DNA from: Aeromonas dhakensis
Lineage (GTDB): Bacteria > Pseudomonadota > Gammaproteobacteria > Enterobacterales > Aeromonadaceae
DNA: 64,000 nucleotides
Reading direction: 5' to 3'
NCBI RefSeq assembly: GCF_000820305.1
Contig: NZ_CDBH01000044.1
Coordinates: 167,668 to 231,667, forward strand
In this document: piece after piece, positions 54,181 to 64,000 of the stretch
Position numbering within the stretch: the first letter of the stretch is position 1
Layout: every line of letters begins with the position of its first letter
Made by a program: the position numbers and the translations under genes
The notes under the pieces: model-generated
What the model saw: the letters and a program-made list of their open reading frames with translations, nothing else
Databases searched by the model: none
What the model was told of the DNA's origin: nothing

Positions 54181-55656
54181 TCACCCCTGCAGCAGGGCCC
54201 CGGACACCAGCACCGCCATGGTGATGAGGGCCACCCCTATGATGAAGGGCAACACCCAGCGCACGAAGCGATCGTAGGGGATCCTGGCGAGCGCCAGCCC
54301 CGCCACCAGGTGGGCGGCGGTGGGGGCGAACAGGTTGATCCAGCCGGAGGCGGACTGATAGGCGGTGATCACCAGATCCCGCGATATGCCGGAGAAGTCA
54401 GCCAGCGGCCCCATCAGCGGCATGGAGACAGTCGCCAGCCCCGAGGTGGAGGGGATGAAGAAGCTTAGAATGATGTGTACCAGATAGGCCATCAGGATGA
54501 ACACCGATGATGACAGCCCGCTCACCAGCCCCTCGGCCCAGTGCAAGATAGTGTCGATGATGACGCCGTGCTCCATCACCACATAGATGCCGCGCGCCAC
54601 CGCCACCACCAGCGCCACCCCGATGAGATCCCGCGCCCCGTTGAGGAAGGTTGCCACATAGTTGGACTCCGGCATCCGGTTGATCAGCGCAATCAGGATG
54701 GAGGCGCTGAAGAAGAGGGTGGAGAGCTCGTCGAACCACCAGCCCAGGGTGGGCAGCAGGTCGATGCCCAGATCGGACCAGGGCACCACCGCATAGATCA
54801 TCAGCAAGAAGGTGCCGAAGAAGACCAGCATGGTGAGCTTCTGCTTGCCGCTGAAGGCGAGGTTGCCGCTCTTCATCTGGGAGAACTCGTCGTCATAGGC
54901 GATGTCGGCCAGCACGGAGCGGGACTTATCCTGCTGCACCTGCTTGGCGTAGCGCATCACGAACCAGGAGGCGAAGATCACCAGCAGCAGCCATTGCACG
55001 ACCCGCAGGCCAATCCCCTCACCGATGGGGATGCCGGCAAAACCGGAGGCGATGCCGGTGGCAAACGGGTTGACGGTGGAGGCGAGCACCCCGACCCCGG
55101 AGCCGAGCAGGATGATCCCCGCCGCCACCATGCGATCGAAGCCCGCCGCCATCATCACCGGCACGATCAGCGCCCAGAAGGCCACCGTCTCCTCCGCCAT
55201 GCCGAAGGTGGAGCCGCCGAGGGCAAACAGGGCGATGAGCACCGGAATGAGCAGCCGCTCGCGCCCGGCAAAGGCACGGACGATGGCCCCCACCCCAGCA
55301 TCCAGCGCCCCGCTCTGCATGGTCACCGCCAGAAAGCCGCCGATGATGAGCACGAACAGCGCCACGTCCGCCGCCTTGTGAAAGCCCTGAATGGGTGCCT
55401 TGAGCACATCGAATAGCCCCTGTGGCTGGGAGGGGAGCTCGGTGTAGCTGCCTGGCACCGGTAACAGCCGCTCGTCGCCGCTGTAATCGGCCACGGCCGC
55501 CGCCGCCACCGGCTGCTGGCTCTTGGCGGTCACATAGTTGTATTTGCCCGCCGGCAGCACCCAGGTGAGGGCCGCCATCAGGGCGATGATGATGAAAAGC
55601 AGGGTGTAAACCGTGGGGAGTTGGCGCTTCTTGGGCGCATCATTTGGAGTGGTCAT
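54181..55656 (-). CDS. yfcC: YfcC family membrane transporter
   Basis: A 491-residue transporter of the YfcC/DcuC-like (IT superfamily) group with about 12 helices. It has LPTVYTLLFIIIALMAALTW with VLPAGKYN after it, FALGGSTFGMAEETVAFWAL, GVLASTVNPFATGIASGFAG and the C-terminal PSTSGLATVSMPLMGPLADF, all typical. The substrate is unproven; acetate/C4-dicarboxylate and basic amino-acid/peptide roles have been suggested for relatives. ATG at 55656. Monocistronic. Confidence 0.88.
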   Translation of the reverse strand: MTTPNDAPKKRQLPTVYTLLFIIIALMAALTWVLPAGKYNYVTAKSQQPVAAAAVADYSGDERLLPVPGSYTELPSQPQGLFDVLKAPIQGFHKAADVALFVLIIGGFLAVTMQSGALDAGVGAIVRAFAGRERLLIPVLIALFALGGSTFGMAEETVAFWALIVPVMMAAGFDRMVAAGIILLGSGVGVLASTVNPFATGIASGFAGIPIGEGIGLRVVQWLLLVIFASWFVMRYAKQVQQDKSRSVLADIAYDDEFSQMKSGNLAFSGKQKLTMLVFFGTFLLMIYAVVPWSDLGIDLLPTLGWWFDELSTLFFSASILIALINRMPESNYVATFLNGARDLIGVALVVAVARGIYVVMEHGVIIDTILHWAEGLVSGLSSSVFILMAYLVHIILSFFIPSTSGLATVSMPLMGPLADFSGISRDLVITAYQSASGWINLFAPTAAHLVAGLALARIPYDRFVRWVLPFIIGVALITMAVLVSGALLQG

Positions 55657-55775
55657 AGCTTCCGTACCTCGGCAATGCCGTCATGTGATCCGATCACCGC
55701 CAGACTAGCGGGTTTGATATGGGAAAAAGGTGATCGCGGATAATAAAATTTCGCAACCTGGCGGGATTTTTGCCA

Positions 55776-55805
55776 AAAAAACAGGGCCCCGCAGGGCCCC
55801 GTTTT
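55776..55805 (-). terminator. Terminator of fabV
   Basis: Stem AAAACAGGGCCC (55778-55789) / GGGCCCCGTTTT (55794-55805), one mismatch. The A-run gives a U-tract on the minus strand, 14 bases past the fabV stop. Confidence 0.82.
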
Positions 55806-55819
55806 CACTTGGGTCAGAC

Positions 55820-57013
55820 TCAGAGTTCGACCACGTCGAACTGCACGTCCGGATTCACGTCCGCGTCGTAATCCACCTCGTCCAGCCCGAAACCGAACAG
55901 GCGCAGGAACTCCTGCTTGTAGCCGGTGTAATCGGTCAGCTCGGAGAGGTTTTCGCTGGTGATGGACGGCCACAGGTCGCGGCAGGTCTGCTGTACGTCT
56001 TCGCGCAGCTCCCAGTCATCCATGCGGATGCGGGCCTGCTCGTCCAGCGCCAGATCGGCGCCGTACAGACGGGTGCGCATCATGCGATCCACCTGCTCCA
56101 TGCAGCCCTCGTGAATGCCCTTCTCCTTCATGATCTTGAAGGCCATGGAGATGTAGAGCGGCATCACAGGAATGGCGCTTGATGCCTGGGTCACCACGGA
56201 TTTCAGCACGGCCACGTGGGCGGTGCCGCCCTTGGCGGCCAGATCGCCACGGATGGCGGCGGCGGCGCGGTCCAGATCTTCCTTGGCGCGGCCCAGGGTG
56301 CCATGCCAGTAGATGGGCCAAGTCAGATCGGTACCGATGTAGGAGTAGGCCACGGACTTGGCGCCGTCGGCCAGCACGCCCGCATCGCGCAGGGCAGCCA
56401 TCCACAGCTCCCAATCCTGACCGCCCATGACGGTGATGGTGTTCTGGATCTCTTCCTCATTCGCCGGCTCGACGGTGGCGGTGATGATCTGATCCTTGTT
56501 GGTGTCGATGGCGGTGGTGGTGTAGACCTCGCCGATGGGTTTGAGGGCGGAGCGCACCACTTCACCGGTTTCCGGCATCTTGCGCACCGGCGAGGCCAGG
56601 GAGTAGACCACCAGGTCAATCTGACCCAGATCCTGCTTGATGAGCTCGATCACCTTGGCGCGGCATTCGTTGGAAAAGGCATCGCCGTTGACGCTTTTCG
56701 CGTACAGACCTGCCTCTTTGGCGGCCTTGTCGAAGGCGGCGGAGTTGTACCAGCCGGCGGTACCGGTCTTGGTTTCGCTGCCCGCTTTTTCAAAGAAGAC
56801 GCCGAGGGTGGCGGCGCCGGAGCCGAAGGCGGCGGCAATGCGAGACGCCAGGCCATAACCTGTGGAGGCGCCGATCACCAGCACCTTCTTGGGGCCATTC
56901 TCGATGGTGCCCTTGGCCTGGGTATAGGCAATCTGACGACGAACATTGGCTTCGCAACCGACCGGGTGAGTGGTGGTGCAGATAAAGCCGCGAACCTTGG
57001 GTTTGATGATCAT
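55820..57013 (-). CDS. fabV: Enoyl-ACP / trans-2-enoyl-CoA reductase FabV
   Basis: A 397-residue NADH-dependent reductase completing the fatty-acid elongation cycle. NADH-binding [14 protein letters not shown] (residues 47-60), [15 protein letters not shown], and the catalytic Y235-x8-K244 in [11 protein letters not shown], the FabV-type spacing (eight rather than six residues as in FabI). FabV enzymes are intrinsically insensitive to triclosan, so the host is probably tolerant. ATG at 57013. No operon partner. Confidence 0.97.
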   Translation of the reverse strand: MIIKPKVRGFICTTTHPVGCEANVRRQIAYTQAKGTIENGPKKVLVIGASTGYGLASRIAAAFGSGAATLGVFFEKAGSETKTGTAGWYNSAAFDKAAKEAGLYAKSVNGDAFSNECRAKVIELIKQDLGQIDLVVYSLASPVRKMPETGEVVRSALKPIGEVYTTTAIDTNKDQIITATVEPANEEEIQNTITVMGGQDWELWMAALRDAGVLADGAKSVAYSYIGTDLTWPIYWHGTLGRAKEDLDRAAAAIRGDLAAKGGTAHVAVLKSVVTQASSAIPVMPLYISMAFKIMKEKGIHEGCMEQVDRMMRTRLYGADLALDEQARIRMDDWELREDVQQTCRDLWPSITSENLSELTDYTGYKQEFLRLFGFGLDEVDYDADVNPDVQFDVVEL

Positions 57014-57339
57014 GTGTTGTCTCTTATCCGTTTGATGGATGAAATCGGGGCATAAGATACCTCATCTTGCCGCGATAAGGTGCTCTGATGTGTTGAATCG
57101 CAGGGAAAATGAGCAAATGGAGGGACAAAAACCGCCGCCGCCCCTCCTACCGTCACGCCCTCAGGCGGACTTGCCCCATTCCCCCCTGTTGCCGCTCCCC
57201 CGCATGGAACAATAAATAACGACAAAACAAGCAGTTCCCCCCAATGGCCAAGGCGATGGCCAAAGAACCTGTACTAGTATTCAGACGGTCGGTTATTGTC
57301 ATGAAGAGCCTCACAAGGGTCTTAACAAGGAGCTCCGCC
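57014..57339. other. Intergenic region between fabV and PAS chemoreceptor
   Basis: About 325 bases between divergent genes. No additional ORF with coding features; it should carry both promoters, but no clear hexamers were assigned. Confidence 0.5.
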
Positions 57340-58638
57340 ATGTTTTGGAATCGCACGGGAAATCACGACAAGAGTGAACAAGCGGCAAAGATCGCAGCAC
57401 TCGGCGCCTTTGAGCAGGCCATCCAGTCACGGCTGCCCTATATCGAATTCACCCCGGAGGGGGTCATCACCTTCGTCAACGATCGCTTTCTCGCCATCGT
57501 GGGCTACGGCCGGGAGGAGGTGATCGGCAAGCACCACAGCTCTCTCTGCTTCCCCGACGATGTCAACACCCGGGAATACGAGCAGCTATGGCAGGAGCTG
57601 CGGCGGGGAGAGTCGCGCAGCGGCCGCTTCATTCGTCAGGCCAAATCGGGCAAGGCGGTCTGGCTCGAAGCCAGTTACTTCCCGATCCTCCTCGATGGCA
57701 AGGTGAGCAAGGTGGCCAAGGTCGCCTCCAACGTCAGCGAGCAACAATCCACCCTGGAGCGCACCCAGGCGCTGCTGACGGCACTGGACAAGTCACTGGC
57801 CGTCATCGACTTCCAGCCCGATGGCACCGTCATCACCGCCAACCAGAACTTCCTGCACTGTTTTGGCTACCGGCTGGACGAGGTGGTGGGTCAGCCCCAC
57901 CGCATGTTCTGTGACGAGGAGTTTTATCAGCAGAATCCCAACTTCTGGCGGGATCTCGGATCCGGCGCCATCCAGTCCGGGCTCTTCATGCGCCGCGGCC
58001 GCCACGGCGAGAAGATCTGGCTGGAGGCCACCTACAACCCCATCTTCAACCACGAGCGCAAGGTGGTGAAGATCATCAAGCTGGCGAGCGACATCAGCGA
58101 GCGGGTGGAGAAATCCATCTCGGTGCGCGAGGCGGCCCAGAAAGCCTGCGCCATCGCCGGTGAGACCGTTTCGAGCGCCGCCAAAGGACGGGAGGTGATC
58201 GACAAGGTGCTGGAAACCTCGGCCCACATCAACAGTTCGGTCAGCGAGGTCACCCGGCAGATAGAGAACCTCAACCAGCAGTCGAGAAGCATAGAGTCCA
58301 TCATCTCCACCATCAGCAGCATCGCGGATCAGACCAACCTGCTGGCGCTCAACGCCGCCATCGAGGCGGCCCGCGCCGGCGAGCAGGGGCGCGGATTTGC
58401 GGTGGTGGCCGATGAAGTGCGCCAGCTGGCGGCCAGAACCTCCACCTCCACCGGCGAGATCGTCTCCGTCATCCGGCTTAACTCTGACATCACCTCCAGG
58501 ATCACCCAGACCGTCTCTGTGGTATCGGACAAGGCGATGGCAGGTCAGGCCCAGGCCGACATCATCGCCGGCGTCATTCAGGAGATCATCGAGGACGCCA
58601 ACTCCGTCTCGGAGACGGTCAAAGGGCTCTCAATCTAG
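57340..58638 (+). CDS. Soluble PAS-PAS methyl-accepting protein, BdlA-like
   Basis: A 432-residue chemoreceptor without membrane helices. Two PAS domains occur in tandem: residues about 35-150 ([32 protein letters not shown]) and 155-270 ([35 protein letters not shown]), then a signalling domain with [20 protein letters not shown]. The layout is the same as Pseudomonas BdlA, which senses redox/energy changes in biofilm dispersal. ATG at 57340 has AAGGAG eight bases upstream; earlier in-frame ATG codons lack it. Confidence 0.93.
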   Translation: MFWNRTGNHDKSEQAAKIAALGAFEQAIQSRLPYIEFTPEGVITFVNDRFLAIVGYGREEVIGKHHSSLCFPDDVNTREYEQLWQELRRGESRSGRFIRQAKSGKAVWLEASYFPILLDGKVSKVAKVASNVSEQQSTLERTQALLTALDKSLAVIDFQPDGTVITANQNFLHCFGYRLDEVVGQPHRMFCDEEFYQQNPNFWRDLGSGAIQSGLFMRRGRHGEKIWLEATYNPIFNHERKVVKIIKLASDISERVEKSISVREAAQKACAIAGETVSSAAKGREVIDKVLETSAHINSSVSEVTRQIENLNQQSRSIESIISTISSIADQTNLLALNAAIEAARAGEQGRGFAVVADEVRQLAARTSTSTGEIVSVIRLNSDITSRITQTVSVVSDKAMAGQAQADIIAGVIQEIIEDANSVSETVKGLSI

Positions 58639-58733
58639 CCATTTCGCCCACAACAGACAGGCGACGCCGGTGCGTCGCCTGTTTGCTTTGTCTCCTGTGT
58701 TACCCGCCTGCATTCGATGGGGTGCTCCGCCCG

Positions 58734-59630
58734 TTACCCCTCGGCGGTGACGGCCTGCGCCCCCTTGCGCCTGGCCGGCAGTTGCCCCAGCGCGATGCCC
58801 AGCAGCACGGCGCCGCAGGCCACCCATTGCAGGGCATTGAGGGTCTCCCCCAACAGCAGGTAGGCCAGCAGCAGGGTAAACACCGGGATGAGATTGACGT
58901 AGGCTGCCGCCAGCGTCACCTTCACCTGGGTCACCGACCAGTTGTAGAGCAGGTAGGCCCCGAGCGTCACGCAGGCACCGAGAAAGACGATGACCACCAT
59001 GTCCTGCCAGGCCCAGTCTGCAGGCCAGGGCTCGCTGAAGGCGAAGGGGGCAAAAAAGAGGGTGCCGACGAAGGCCTGCAGGGCGGTCAGGGTCAGCACG
59101 CTGTAGCGGCTGCAGAGCTTCTTGAACACCACCGAGTAGGTGGCGGCGCAGAACATGGCCGCCATCTCCAGGCTGTTGCCAAGCAGGGCGTTGGGGGCAG
59201 ACTCATCGGCTCCGCTGCCAAAACCGAGCAGGGCGATGCCGAAGATGGCCACGGCAAAGCCGAGCAGCTGGCGGCGACTCACCCGCTCCCCGATCAGCAA
59301 AAAGGCGACCAGGGCCACCACCAGCGGCAGCAGGGCGCAGACCATGCCCGCCTGGCCGGCGCTGGTGTAGCGCAGGGCGTTGACCTCCAGCAGAAAATAG
59401 AGGCAGGGCTCCAGTGCCCCCATCAAGGCCAGCCAGCGCCAATCCCCTGGCTGGTAGCGAAAATTGCCGAGATAGCGGTAGCAGCACAGCCAGCAAAGGG
59501 CCGCCACGCTCATGCGCATGAAGAGCACCTGACCGAAGCCCCAGACCGCCAGCACGTGCTTGAGCGCGATGAAGGAGCTGGACCAGAGCAGCATCGCCAG
59601 AGTCAGGGTAAAAATGGGTAAAGGGCGCAC
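58734..59630 (-). CDS. EamA family (DMT) transporter
   Basis: A 298-residue permease with ten helices in two EamA repeats (LTLAMLLWSSSFIALKHVLA at the start of repeat 1; AAMFCAATYSVVFKKLCSRY at repeat 2), ending AYLLLGETLNALQWVACGAV. Substrate unknown; metabolite export is usual. The start chosen is GTG at 59630 because GGAGG lies four to eight bases upstream; upstream in-frame starts run into the rsxA promoter region. Confidence 0.9.
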   Translation of the reverse strand: MRPLPIFTLTLAMLLWSSSFIALKHVLAVWGFGQVLFMRMSVAALCWLCCYRYLGNFRYQPGDWRWLALMGALEPCLYFLLEVNALRYTSAGQAGMVCALLPLVVALVAFLLIGERVSRRQLLGFAVAIFGIALLGFGSGADESAPNALLGNSLEMAAMFCAATYSVVFKKLCSRYSVLTLTALQAFVGTLFFAPFAFSEPWPADWAWQDMVVIVFLGACVTLGAYLLYNWSVTQVKVTLAAAYVNLIPVFTLLLAYLLLGETLNALQWVACGAVLLGIALGQLPARRKGAQAVTAEG

Positions 59631-59742
59631 GTTTCCTCCATGAAATTGGCTATTTGAATAATAACCATGCGGCCTTGCGGTTGTTAAAAGGCACCTAAAA
59701 TCAGATAATACCGCCGCCTTCAAACCGGATAACCAACCTGCA

Positions 59743-60324
59743 ATGACTGAGTACCTGCTTTTACTGGTCGGCACCGTGCTGATCAACAACTTCGTGCTGG
59801 TGAAGTTTCTTGGCCTGTGCCCCTTCATGGGCGTCTCCGGCAAGCTGGAAACCGCCATCGGCATGGGGTTGGCGACCACCTTTGTGATGACCCTGGCCAG
59901 CGCCTGTTCCTATCTGATGGAACACTATATCCTGATCCCGCTGAACATCGCCTACCTGCGCACGCTCGCCTTCATTCTTGTGATCGCCGTCGTGGTTCAG
60001 TTTACCGAGATGGTTATCCGCAAGAGCAGCCCCACCCTCTACCGTCTGCTTGGCATCTTCCTGCCGCTCATCACCACCAACTGTGCCGTGCTGGGGGTGG
60101 CGCTGCTCAGCATCAACGAGCACCACAACTTCATCCAGAGCATCATCTACGGCTTTGGTGCCGCCACCGGCTTCTCGCTGGTACTGATCCTGTTTGCCGC
60201 CATGCGTGAGCGCCTGGTGGCCGCCGATGTTCCCACCCCGTTTCGCGGCGTCTCCATCGCCATGATCACCGCCGGCCTGATGTCGCTGGCCTTTATGGGC
60301 TTTACCGGCCTCATCAAGATATAG
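59743..60324 (+). CDS. rsxA: Electron transport complex subunit RsxA
   Basis: A 193-residue membrane subunit of the Rnf/Rsx complex with six helices: [35 protein letters not shown] and [17 protein letters not shown] (conserved cysteine motifs). The complex couples NADH-ferredoxin electron flow to ion pumping, and in E. coli it keeps SoxR reduced. First gene of rsxABCD..., 4 bases from rsxB. Confidence 0.97.
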   Translation: MTEYLLLLVGTVLINNFVLVKFLGLCPFMGVSGKLETAIGMGLATTFVMTLASACSYLMEHYILIPLNIAYLRTLAFILVIAVVVQFTEMVIRKSSPTLYRLLGIFLPLITTNCAVLGVALLSINEHHNFIQSIIYGFGAATGFSLVLILFAAMRERLVAADVPTPFRGVSIAMITAGLMSLAFMGFTGLIKI

Positions 60325-60328
60325 CGCT

Positions 60329-60892
60329 ATGATTCACATTCTTTTTGCCGTTCTGGTGTTGGCTCTGCTGGCCCTGGCTTTCGGCATCATTCTGGGCTTT
60401 GCCGCCGTCAAGTTTCATGTGGAAGCTGATCCCATCGTCGATCAGCTCGACGCCCTGCTGCCGCAAACCCAGTGCGGCCAGTGCGGCTACCCTGGCTGCA
60501 AACCCTACGCCGAGGCACTGGCCAACGGCGATCAGATCAACAAGTGCGTGCCCGGTGGCGATGCCACCATGCGCAAGATTGCCGATCTGATGGGGGTCGA
60601 ACCCCAGCCGCTGGGCGGCGCAGAAGCCGCCGTACCGGTCAAGAAAGTCGCCTTCATCCATGAAGATCAGTGCATCGGCTGCACCAAGTGCATCCAGGCC
60701 TGCCCGGTCGATGCCATCGTCGGTGCCACCAAGGCGATGCACACCGTGATCAAGGACGAGTGCACCGGCTGCGATCTCTGCGTCGATCCCTGCCCGACCG
60801 ACTGTATCGAGATGATCCCGGTGCCCACCACGGTCGACAACTGGAAGTGGGATCTCAACAACGTCACCATTCCGGTCAAGATAGTGGAGTAA
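60329..60892 (+). CDS. rsxB: Electron transport complex subunit RsxB
   Basis: A 187-residue iron-sulfur subunit. An N-terminal membrane helix is followed by the domain [20 protein letters not shown] ... C, and two 4Fe-4S sites: [16 protein letters not shown] and [16 protein letters not shown]. It relays electrons between RsxC and the other subunits. Stop codon two bases before the rsxC start. Confidence 0.97.
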   Translation: MIHILFAVLVLALLALAFGIILGFAAVKFHVEADPIVDQLDALLPQTQCGQCGYPGCKPYAEALANGDQINKCVPGGDATMRKIADLMGVEPQPLGGAEAAVPVKKVAFIHEDQCIGCTKCIQACPVDAIVGATKAMHTVIKDECTGCDLCVDPCPTDCIEMIPVPTTVDNWKWDLNNVTIPVKIVE

Positions 60893-60894
60893 CC

Positions 60895-63585
60895 ATGCAG
60901 TCCTTACTCGAACGCATCAAAGCCGGCACCCTGTGGGATTTTCACGGCGGCATTCATCCTCCCGAGAACAAGGAGCAGTCCAGCCTCACCCCGGTGGTGG
61001 ACGCGGGCCTGCCGCCCCAGCTCATCATTCCGGTACGCCAGCACGCGGGCCCGGCCGGCGATCTGCTGGTGCGGGTCGGCGACCGGGTCAAGAAGGGTCA
61101 GCCACTCACCCGTCATGACAAGGGGCGGATCGTACCGGTGCACGCCTCCACCTCCGGCACCATCACCGCCATCGGCCACCATACGGTGGCCCACCCCTCC
61201 GGTCTCGACGATCTCTGCATCACCCTCACCCCGGATGGCGAAGATGCCTGGGGCGAGCGCAAGGGCCAAGCCGACTACTGGAATCTGGAGCGGGGCGAGC
61301 TGCTCGAGCGCATTCAGCAGGCCGGTATCGCTGGCCTCGGCGGCGCCGTGTTCCCGACCCACAGCAAGCTTGATGGCCGCGGTCAGCTGACCGAGATCCT
61401 GATCGTCAACGGGCTGGAGTGCGAACCCTACATCACCACCGATGACCGGCTGATGCAGGAGTACGCCGACGAAATCATGGACGGCATCCGGGTGCTCAAG
61501 CACCTGCTCAAACCCAAGCTGACCCTGATCGGGGTGGAAGACAACAAGCCAGCCGCCATCGGCGAGCTGACCCGTCACGCCACCGACGAAGACGTACTGG
61601 TCAAGACGGTACCCACCAAGTACCCCTCGGGCGGCGCCAAGCAGACCATAGAGCTGCTCACCGGTCGTCAGGTACCCAAGGGGGGCCGCGCGGTGGACAT
61701 GGGCATCATGGTGCTCAACGTGGCCACCGTGTTTGCCATCAAGCGCGCCATCATCGACGGCGAACCGCTCATCTCCCGCATCGTCACCCTCACCGGCGAC
61801 GCCTTCAAGAAGCCGGGCAACGCCTGGGTGCTGCTGGGCACGCCGGTACGCTGGCTGCTGCAGCGCTTCGAGCTGCAGCCCGAGGCGGATCAGCGGGTGA
61901 TCATGGGGGGGCCCATGATGGGCTTCACCCTGCCCCACGCCATGGTCCCCGTGGTCAAGGCCACCAACTGTCTGCTCTCCCCCACCCGGGCCGAGCTGCC
62001 GCCGCCCGGTCCGGAGCAGGCCTGCATTCGCTGCAGCGCCTGTGCCGACGCTTGTCCGGCCAACCTGCTACCGCAGGAGCTCTACTGGTACAGCCGGGCC
62101 AAGGAGTACGACAAGGCCGAAGGGCTCAACCTGTTCGACTGCATCGAATGCGGCGCCTGCGCCTGGGTCTGCCCGAGCGAGATCCCGCTGGTGCAGTACT
62201 ACAAGATTGCCAAGGATGACATTCGCGAGGCCCGCGCCGAGGCCGAGAAGGCCGAGCGCGCCAAGCAGCGCTTCGAGGCCAAGCAGGCCCGTTTCGAGCG
62301 GGAGAAAGCCGCCCGCGAAGCCCGCCATGCCGAGGCGGCTGCCCAGCGGCGCCAGGCCATGACGGCGGCCGGCGGAGAAGATCCGGTAGCCGCGGCCCTG
62401 GCCCGTCTCAAGGCCAAGCAGGAGGCTCCCGTCACGGCCGTTGCCGCCACTGCCGAAGGTGTGCCCGACAACAGCGCGGTGATCGCCGCCCGTGAGGCCC
62501 GCAAGCGGGAGGCGGAAGCCCGCCGCGCCGCCAAGGCGCTCGACACGGCACCAGCCATGCCGGGCGATGCCACTGCCACCACAGAGGCGGATCCGAAAAA
62601 AGCGGCCATCGCCGCCGCACTGGCGCGAGCCAAGGCCAAGAAGGCAGCCCAGAGCGGTGACGCCGAGGCGGCACAGGCCACCCCAGCGGATGCCACAGCG
62701 TCAACCAGTGCTGCTGCCCAGAGCGATCCCAAGAAGGCCGCCATCGCGGCAGCCATTGCCCGTGCCAAGGCGAAGAAAGCGCAAGCTGGCAGCGAGGCTG
62801 ATGCCACCGAACCAAACGCTGGCAGCCGTGCGGCAACAGCCGAGCCGACCGGCGCGGGGGACGATCCCAAGAAGGCGGCCATTGCTGCCGCCATCGCCCG
62901 CGCCAAAGCCAAGAAGGCCGCTGCTCAGGCGCAAGGTGACACTGTCGTAACCGAGGATGAAGAGGCCGTCGCGGCAGCCCCTGCAGCCGTCTCGCAACCT
63001 GACGCTGCCGACGCGGATCCCAAGAAGGCAGCCATCGCCGCAGCTATCGCTCGGGCCAAGGCCAAGAAGGCCGCGGCTCAGGCGCAAGGCGACACCGCCG
63101 TGAGCGAGGGTGAAGAGGCCGTCGCGGCGGCCCCTGCTACCGCCCCGCAACCTGACGCTGCCGACGCGGATCCCAAGAAGGCAGCCATCGCCGCCGCCAT
63201 CGCCCGCGCCAAGGCCAAGAAGGCCGCGGCTCAGGCGCAAGGCGACACCGCCGTGAGCGAGGGTGAAGAGGCCGTTGCAGCCGCCCCTGCTACCGCCCCG
63301 CAACCTGATGCTGCCGAGGCGGATCCCAAAAAGGCGGCCATTGCCGCCGCCATCGCCCGCGCTAAGGCCAAGAAAGCCGTCCAGGCGCAAGGTGACGCAG
63401 CCGTGAGCGAGGGTGAAGAGGCTGTTGCGGCGGCCCCTGCTACCGCCCCGCAGCCTGATGCTGCCGACGCAGATCCCAAGAAGGCGGCCATCGCTGCCGC
63501 CGTGGCCCGTGCCAAGGCCCGCAAACTGGCGGCCGAGGCGGCAGCCCAGGCCTCCCCTTCTCCATCGACCGACAAGAGCCACTGA
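60895..63585 (+). CDS. rsxC: Electron transport complex subunit RsxC with repeat-rich tail
   Basis: An 896-residue NADH-oxidising subunit. FMN/NADH-binding domain residues about 1-370 (DFHGGIHPPENK, IVNGLECEPYITTDDRLMQE, TKYPSGGAKQTIELLTGR), 4Fe-4S motifs CIRCSACADACPANLL and CIECGACAWVCPSEIP, then an alanine/lysine-rich helical tail from about residue 450 to the end. The tail holds seven copies of DPKKAAIAAAxARAKAxK. ATG at 60895 follows GGAG. Tail length varies among species; here it is long. Confidence 0.95.
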   Translation: MQSLLERIKAGTLWDFHGGIHPPENKEQSSLTPVVDAGLPPQLIIPVRQHAGPAGDLLVRVGDRVKKGQPLTRHDKGRIVPVHASTSGTITAIGHHTVAHPSGLDDLCITLTPDGEDAWGERKGQADYWNLERGELLERIQQAGIAGLGGAVFPTHSKLDGRGQLTEILIVNGLECEPYITTDDRLMQEYADEIMDGIRVLKHLLKPKLTLIGVEDNKPAAIGELTRHATDEDVLVKTVPTKYPSGGAKQTIELLTGRQVPKGGRAVDMGIMVLNVATVFAIKRAIIDGEPLISRIVTLTGDAFKKPGNAWVLLGTPVRWLLQRFELQPEADQRVIMGGPMMGFTLPHAMVPVVKATNCLLSPTRAELPPPGPEQACIRCSACADACPANLLPQELYWYSRAKEYDKAEGLNLFDCIECGACAWVCPSEIPLVQYYKIAKDDIREARAEAEKAERAKQRFEAKQARFEREKAAREARHAEAAAQRRQAMTAAGGEDPVAAALARLKAKQEAPVTAVAATAEGVPDNSAVIAAREARKREAEARRAAKALDTAPAMPGDATATTEADPKKAAIAAALARAKAKKAAQSGDAEAAQATPADATASTSAAAQSDPKKAAIAAAIARAKAKKAQAGSEADATEPNAGSRAATAEPTGAGDDPKKAAIAAAIARAKAKKAAAQAQGDTVVTEDEEAVAAAPAAVSQPDAADADPKKAAIAAAIARAKAKKAAAQAQGDTAVSEGEEAVAAAPATAPQPDAADADPKKAAIAAAIARAKAKKAAAQAQGDTAVSEGEEAVAAAPATAPQPDAAEADPKKAAIAAAIARAKAKKAVQAQGDAAVSEGEEAVAAAPATAPQPDAADADPKKAAIAAAVARAKARKLAAEAAAQASPSPSTDKSH
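62590..63534 (+). repeat. Tandem repeats in the rsxC tail
   Basis: Seven DPKKAAIAAA units begin at 62590, 62725, 62863, 63016, 63169, 63322 and 63472, spaced 135, 138, 153, 153, 153 and 150 bases. The last four are nearly identical at DNA level (51-residue unit, one 50). Confidence 0.93.
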
Positions 63586-63588
63586 TCC

Positions 63589-64000
63589 ATGTTCAATATC
63601 GCGAGTGCGCCGTTTGCCCATAACCGCAGACAGACCCAAACCCTGATGTTGCTGGTGATGCTGGCCTGTCTGCCCGGTTTTCTGGCGCAGAGCTGGTTCT
63701 TTGGCTGGGGCACCCTGATCCAGATCCTGCTGGCCCTGGTCACGGCGCTGGCCTCCGAAGCCCTGGTGCTGCGCCTGCGCCAACGCCCCGTCAAGCCAGC
63801 CCTGCTGGATGGCAGTGCGGCGCTCACCGCCGTGCTGATCGGTCTCTCCCTACCGCCGCTGCTGCCCTGGTGGATGCTGGTGCTGGGCACCGCGTTTGCC
63901 ATCATCATCGCCAAGCACCTCTACGGCGGACTGGGCCAGAACCTGTTCAACCCTGCCATGGTGGCCTACGTGCTGCTGCTGGTCTCCTTCCCGGTGCAGA
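63589..64000 (+). CDS. rsxD: Electron transport complex subunit RsxD (partial, cut by window end)
   Basis: The first 137 codons of RsxD, starting [20 protein letters not shown] with ATG at 63589, three bases after the rsxC stop. Membrane helices follow: [20 protein letters not shown] and [20 protein letters not shown], with [20 protein letters not shown] conserved in the RnfD/NqrB family. RnfD carries covalent FMN on a threonine further downstream, outside this window. Confidence 0.95.
   Translation, partial: MFNIASAPFAHNRRQTQTLMLLVMLACLPGFLAQSWFFGWGTLIQILLALVTALASEALVLRLRQRPVKPALLDGSAALTAVLIGLSLPPLLPWWMLVLGTAFAIIIAKHLYGGLGQNLFNPAMVAYVLLLVSFPVQ

Noticed and set aside
54034..54468. 144-codon plus-strand ORF near the end of yfcC
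   Set aside because: It crosses the yfcC terminator and overlaps yfcC antisense; no coding features.
62590..63534. Regular direct repeats as a CRISPR array
   Set aside because: Units are 135-153 bases, in frame and encode a repeated protein segment of RsxC; no spacers or cas genes.

Overview
The window reads as chromosomal DNA of a gammaproteobacterium, most likely Aeromonas (inferred from GC-rich coding, the gene families present and E. coli-like local gene orders; no rRNA or species marker is present to prove it). There are about 47 protein genes, one tRNA-Pro(GGG), many intrinsic terminators and several regulatory RNA or promoter elements. There is no prophage, insertion sequence, integrase or CRISPR array. 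Nearly every long ORF opposite a gene is a GC-rich antisense shadow.

Layout. 1-8.1 kb: YcfP, the urate permease UacT, two tandem paralogous M3 peptidases, YedI and a DUF924 protein. 8.1-9.8 kb: a chemoreceptor. 10-13.6 kb: secD-secF preceded by a short membrane-targeted leader ORF whose last codons can pair with the secD ribosome-binding site. This looks like a translation-arrest 'secretion monitor' comparable to Vibrio VemP and is the most interesting element here. 13.6-18.2 kb: lipoprotein-rich cell-envelope operon hinT - COG3014 lipoprotein - ycfL - lpoB - thiK, then a DUF6279 lipoprotein. 18.5-25.8 kb: a second chemoreceptor, a QueD-like protein, an unusual dihydroorotase, tRNA-Pro, a lipoprotein, a dicarboxylate symporter and an ICMT-like methyltransferase. 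26-28.4 kb: periplasmic broad-spectrum racemase (Bsr) and a TerC/Alx manganese exporter under a yybP-ykoY riboswitch.

28.5-39 kb: oppABCDF, ychE, a 2-oxoglutarate dioxygenase and adhE; the adhE-ychE-opp order matches E. coli, and adhE has an FNR-type promoter. 39-44.7 kb: an HD-GYP protein, then the BtsS/BtsR two-component system followed by a CstA-family transporter (pyruvate sensing and uptake). 44.9-50.4 kb: YiaW-YiaV, RadD, DacB, GrxA and a DUF1653 protein. 50.8-59.6 kb: AlaA, an MscS-type channel with a possible 48-residue membrane peptide upstream, YfcC, FabV (triclosan-insensitive type enoyl-ACP reductase), a soluble PAS-PAS chemoreceptor like BdlA, and an EamA permease. 59.7-64 kb: rsxABC and the start of rsxD (Rnf/Rsx electron-transport complex), with a 51-residue tandem repeat in the RsxC tail.

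Themes are envelope biogenesis and secretion (SecDF, LpoB, DacB, Bsr), fermentation and pyruvate/alanine metabolism (AdhE, BtsSR-CstA, AlaA, FabV), peptide use (Opp, M3 peptidases) and signalling (three chemoreceptors, HD-GYP).
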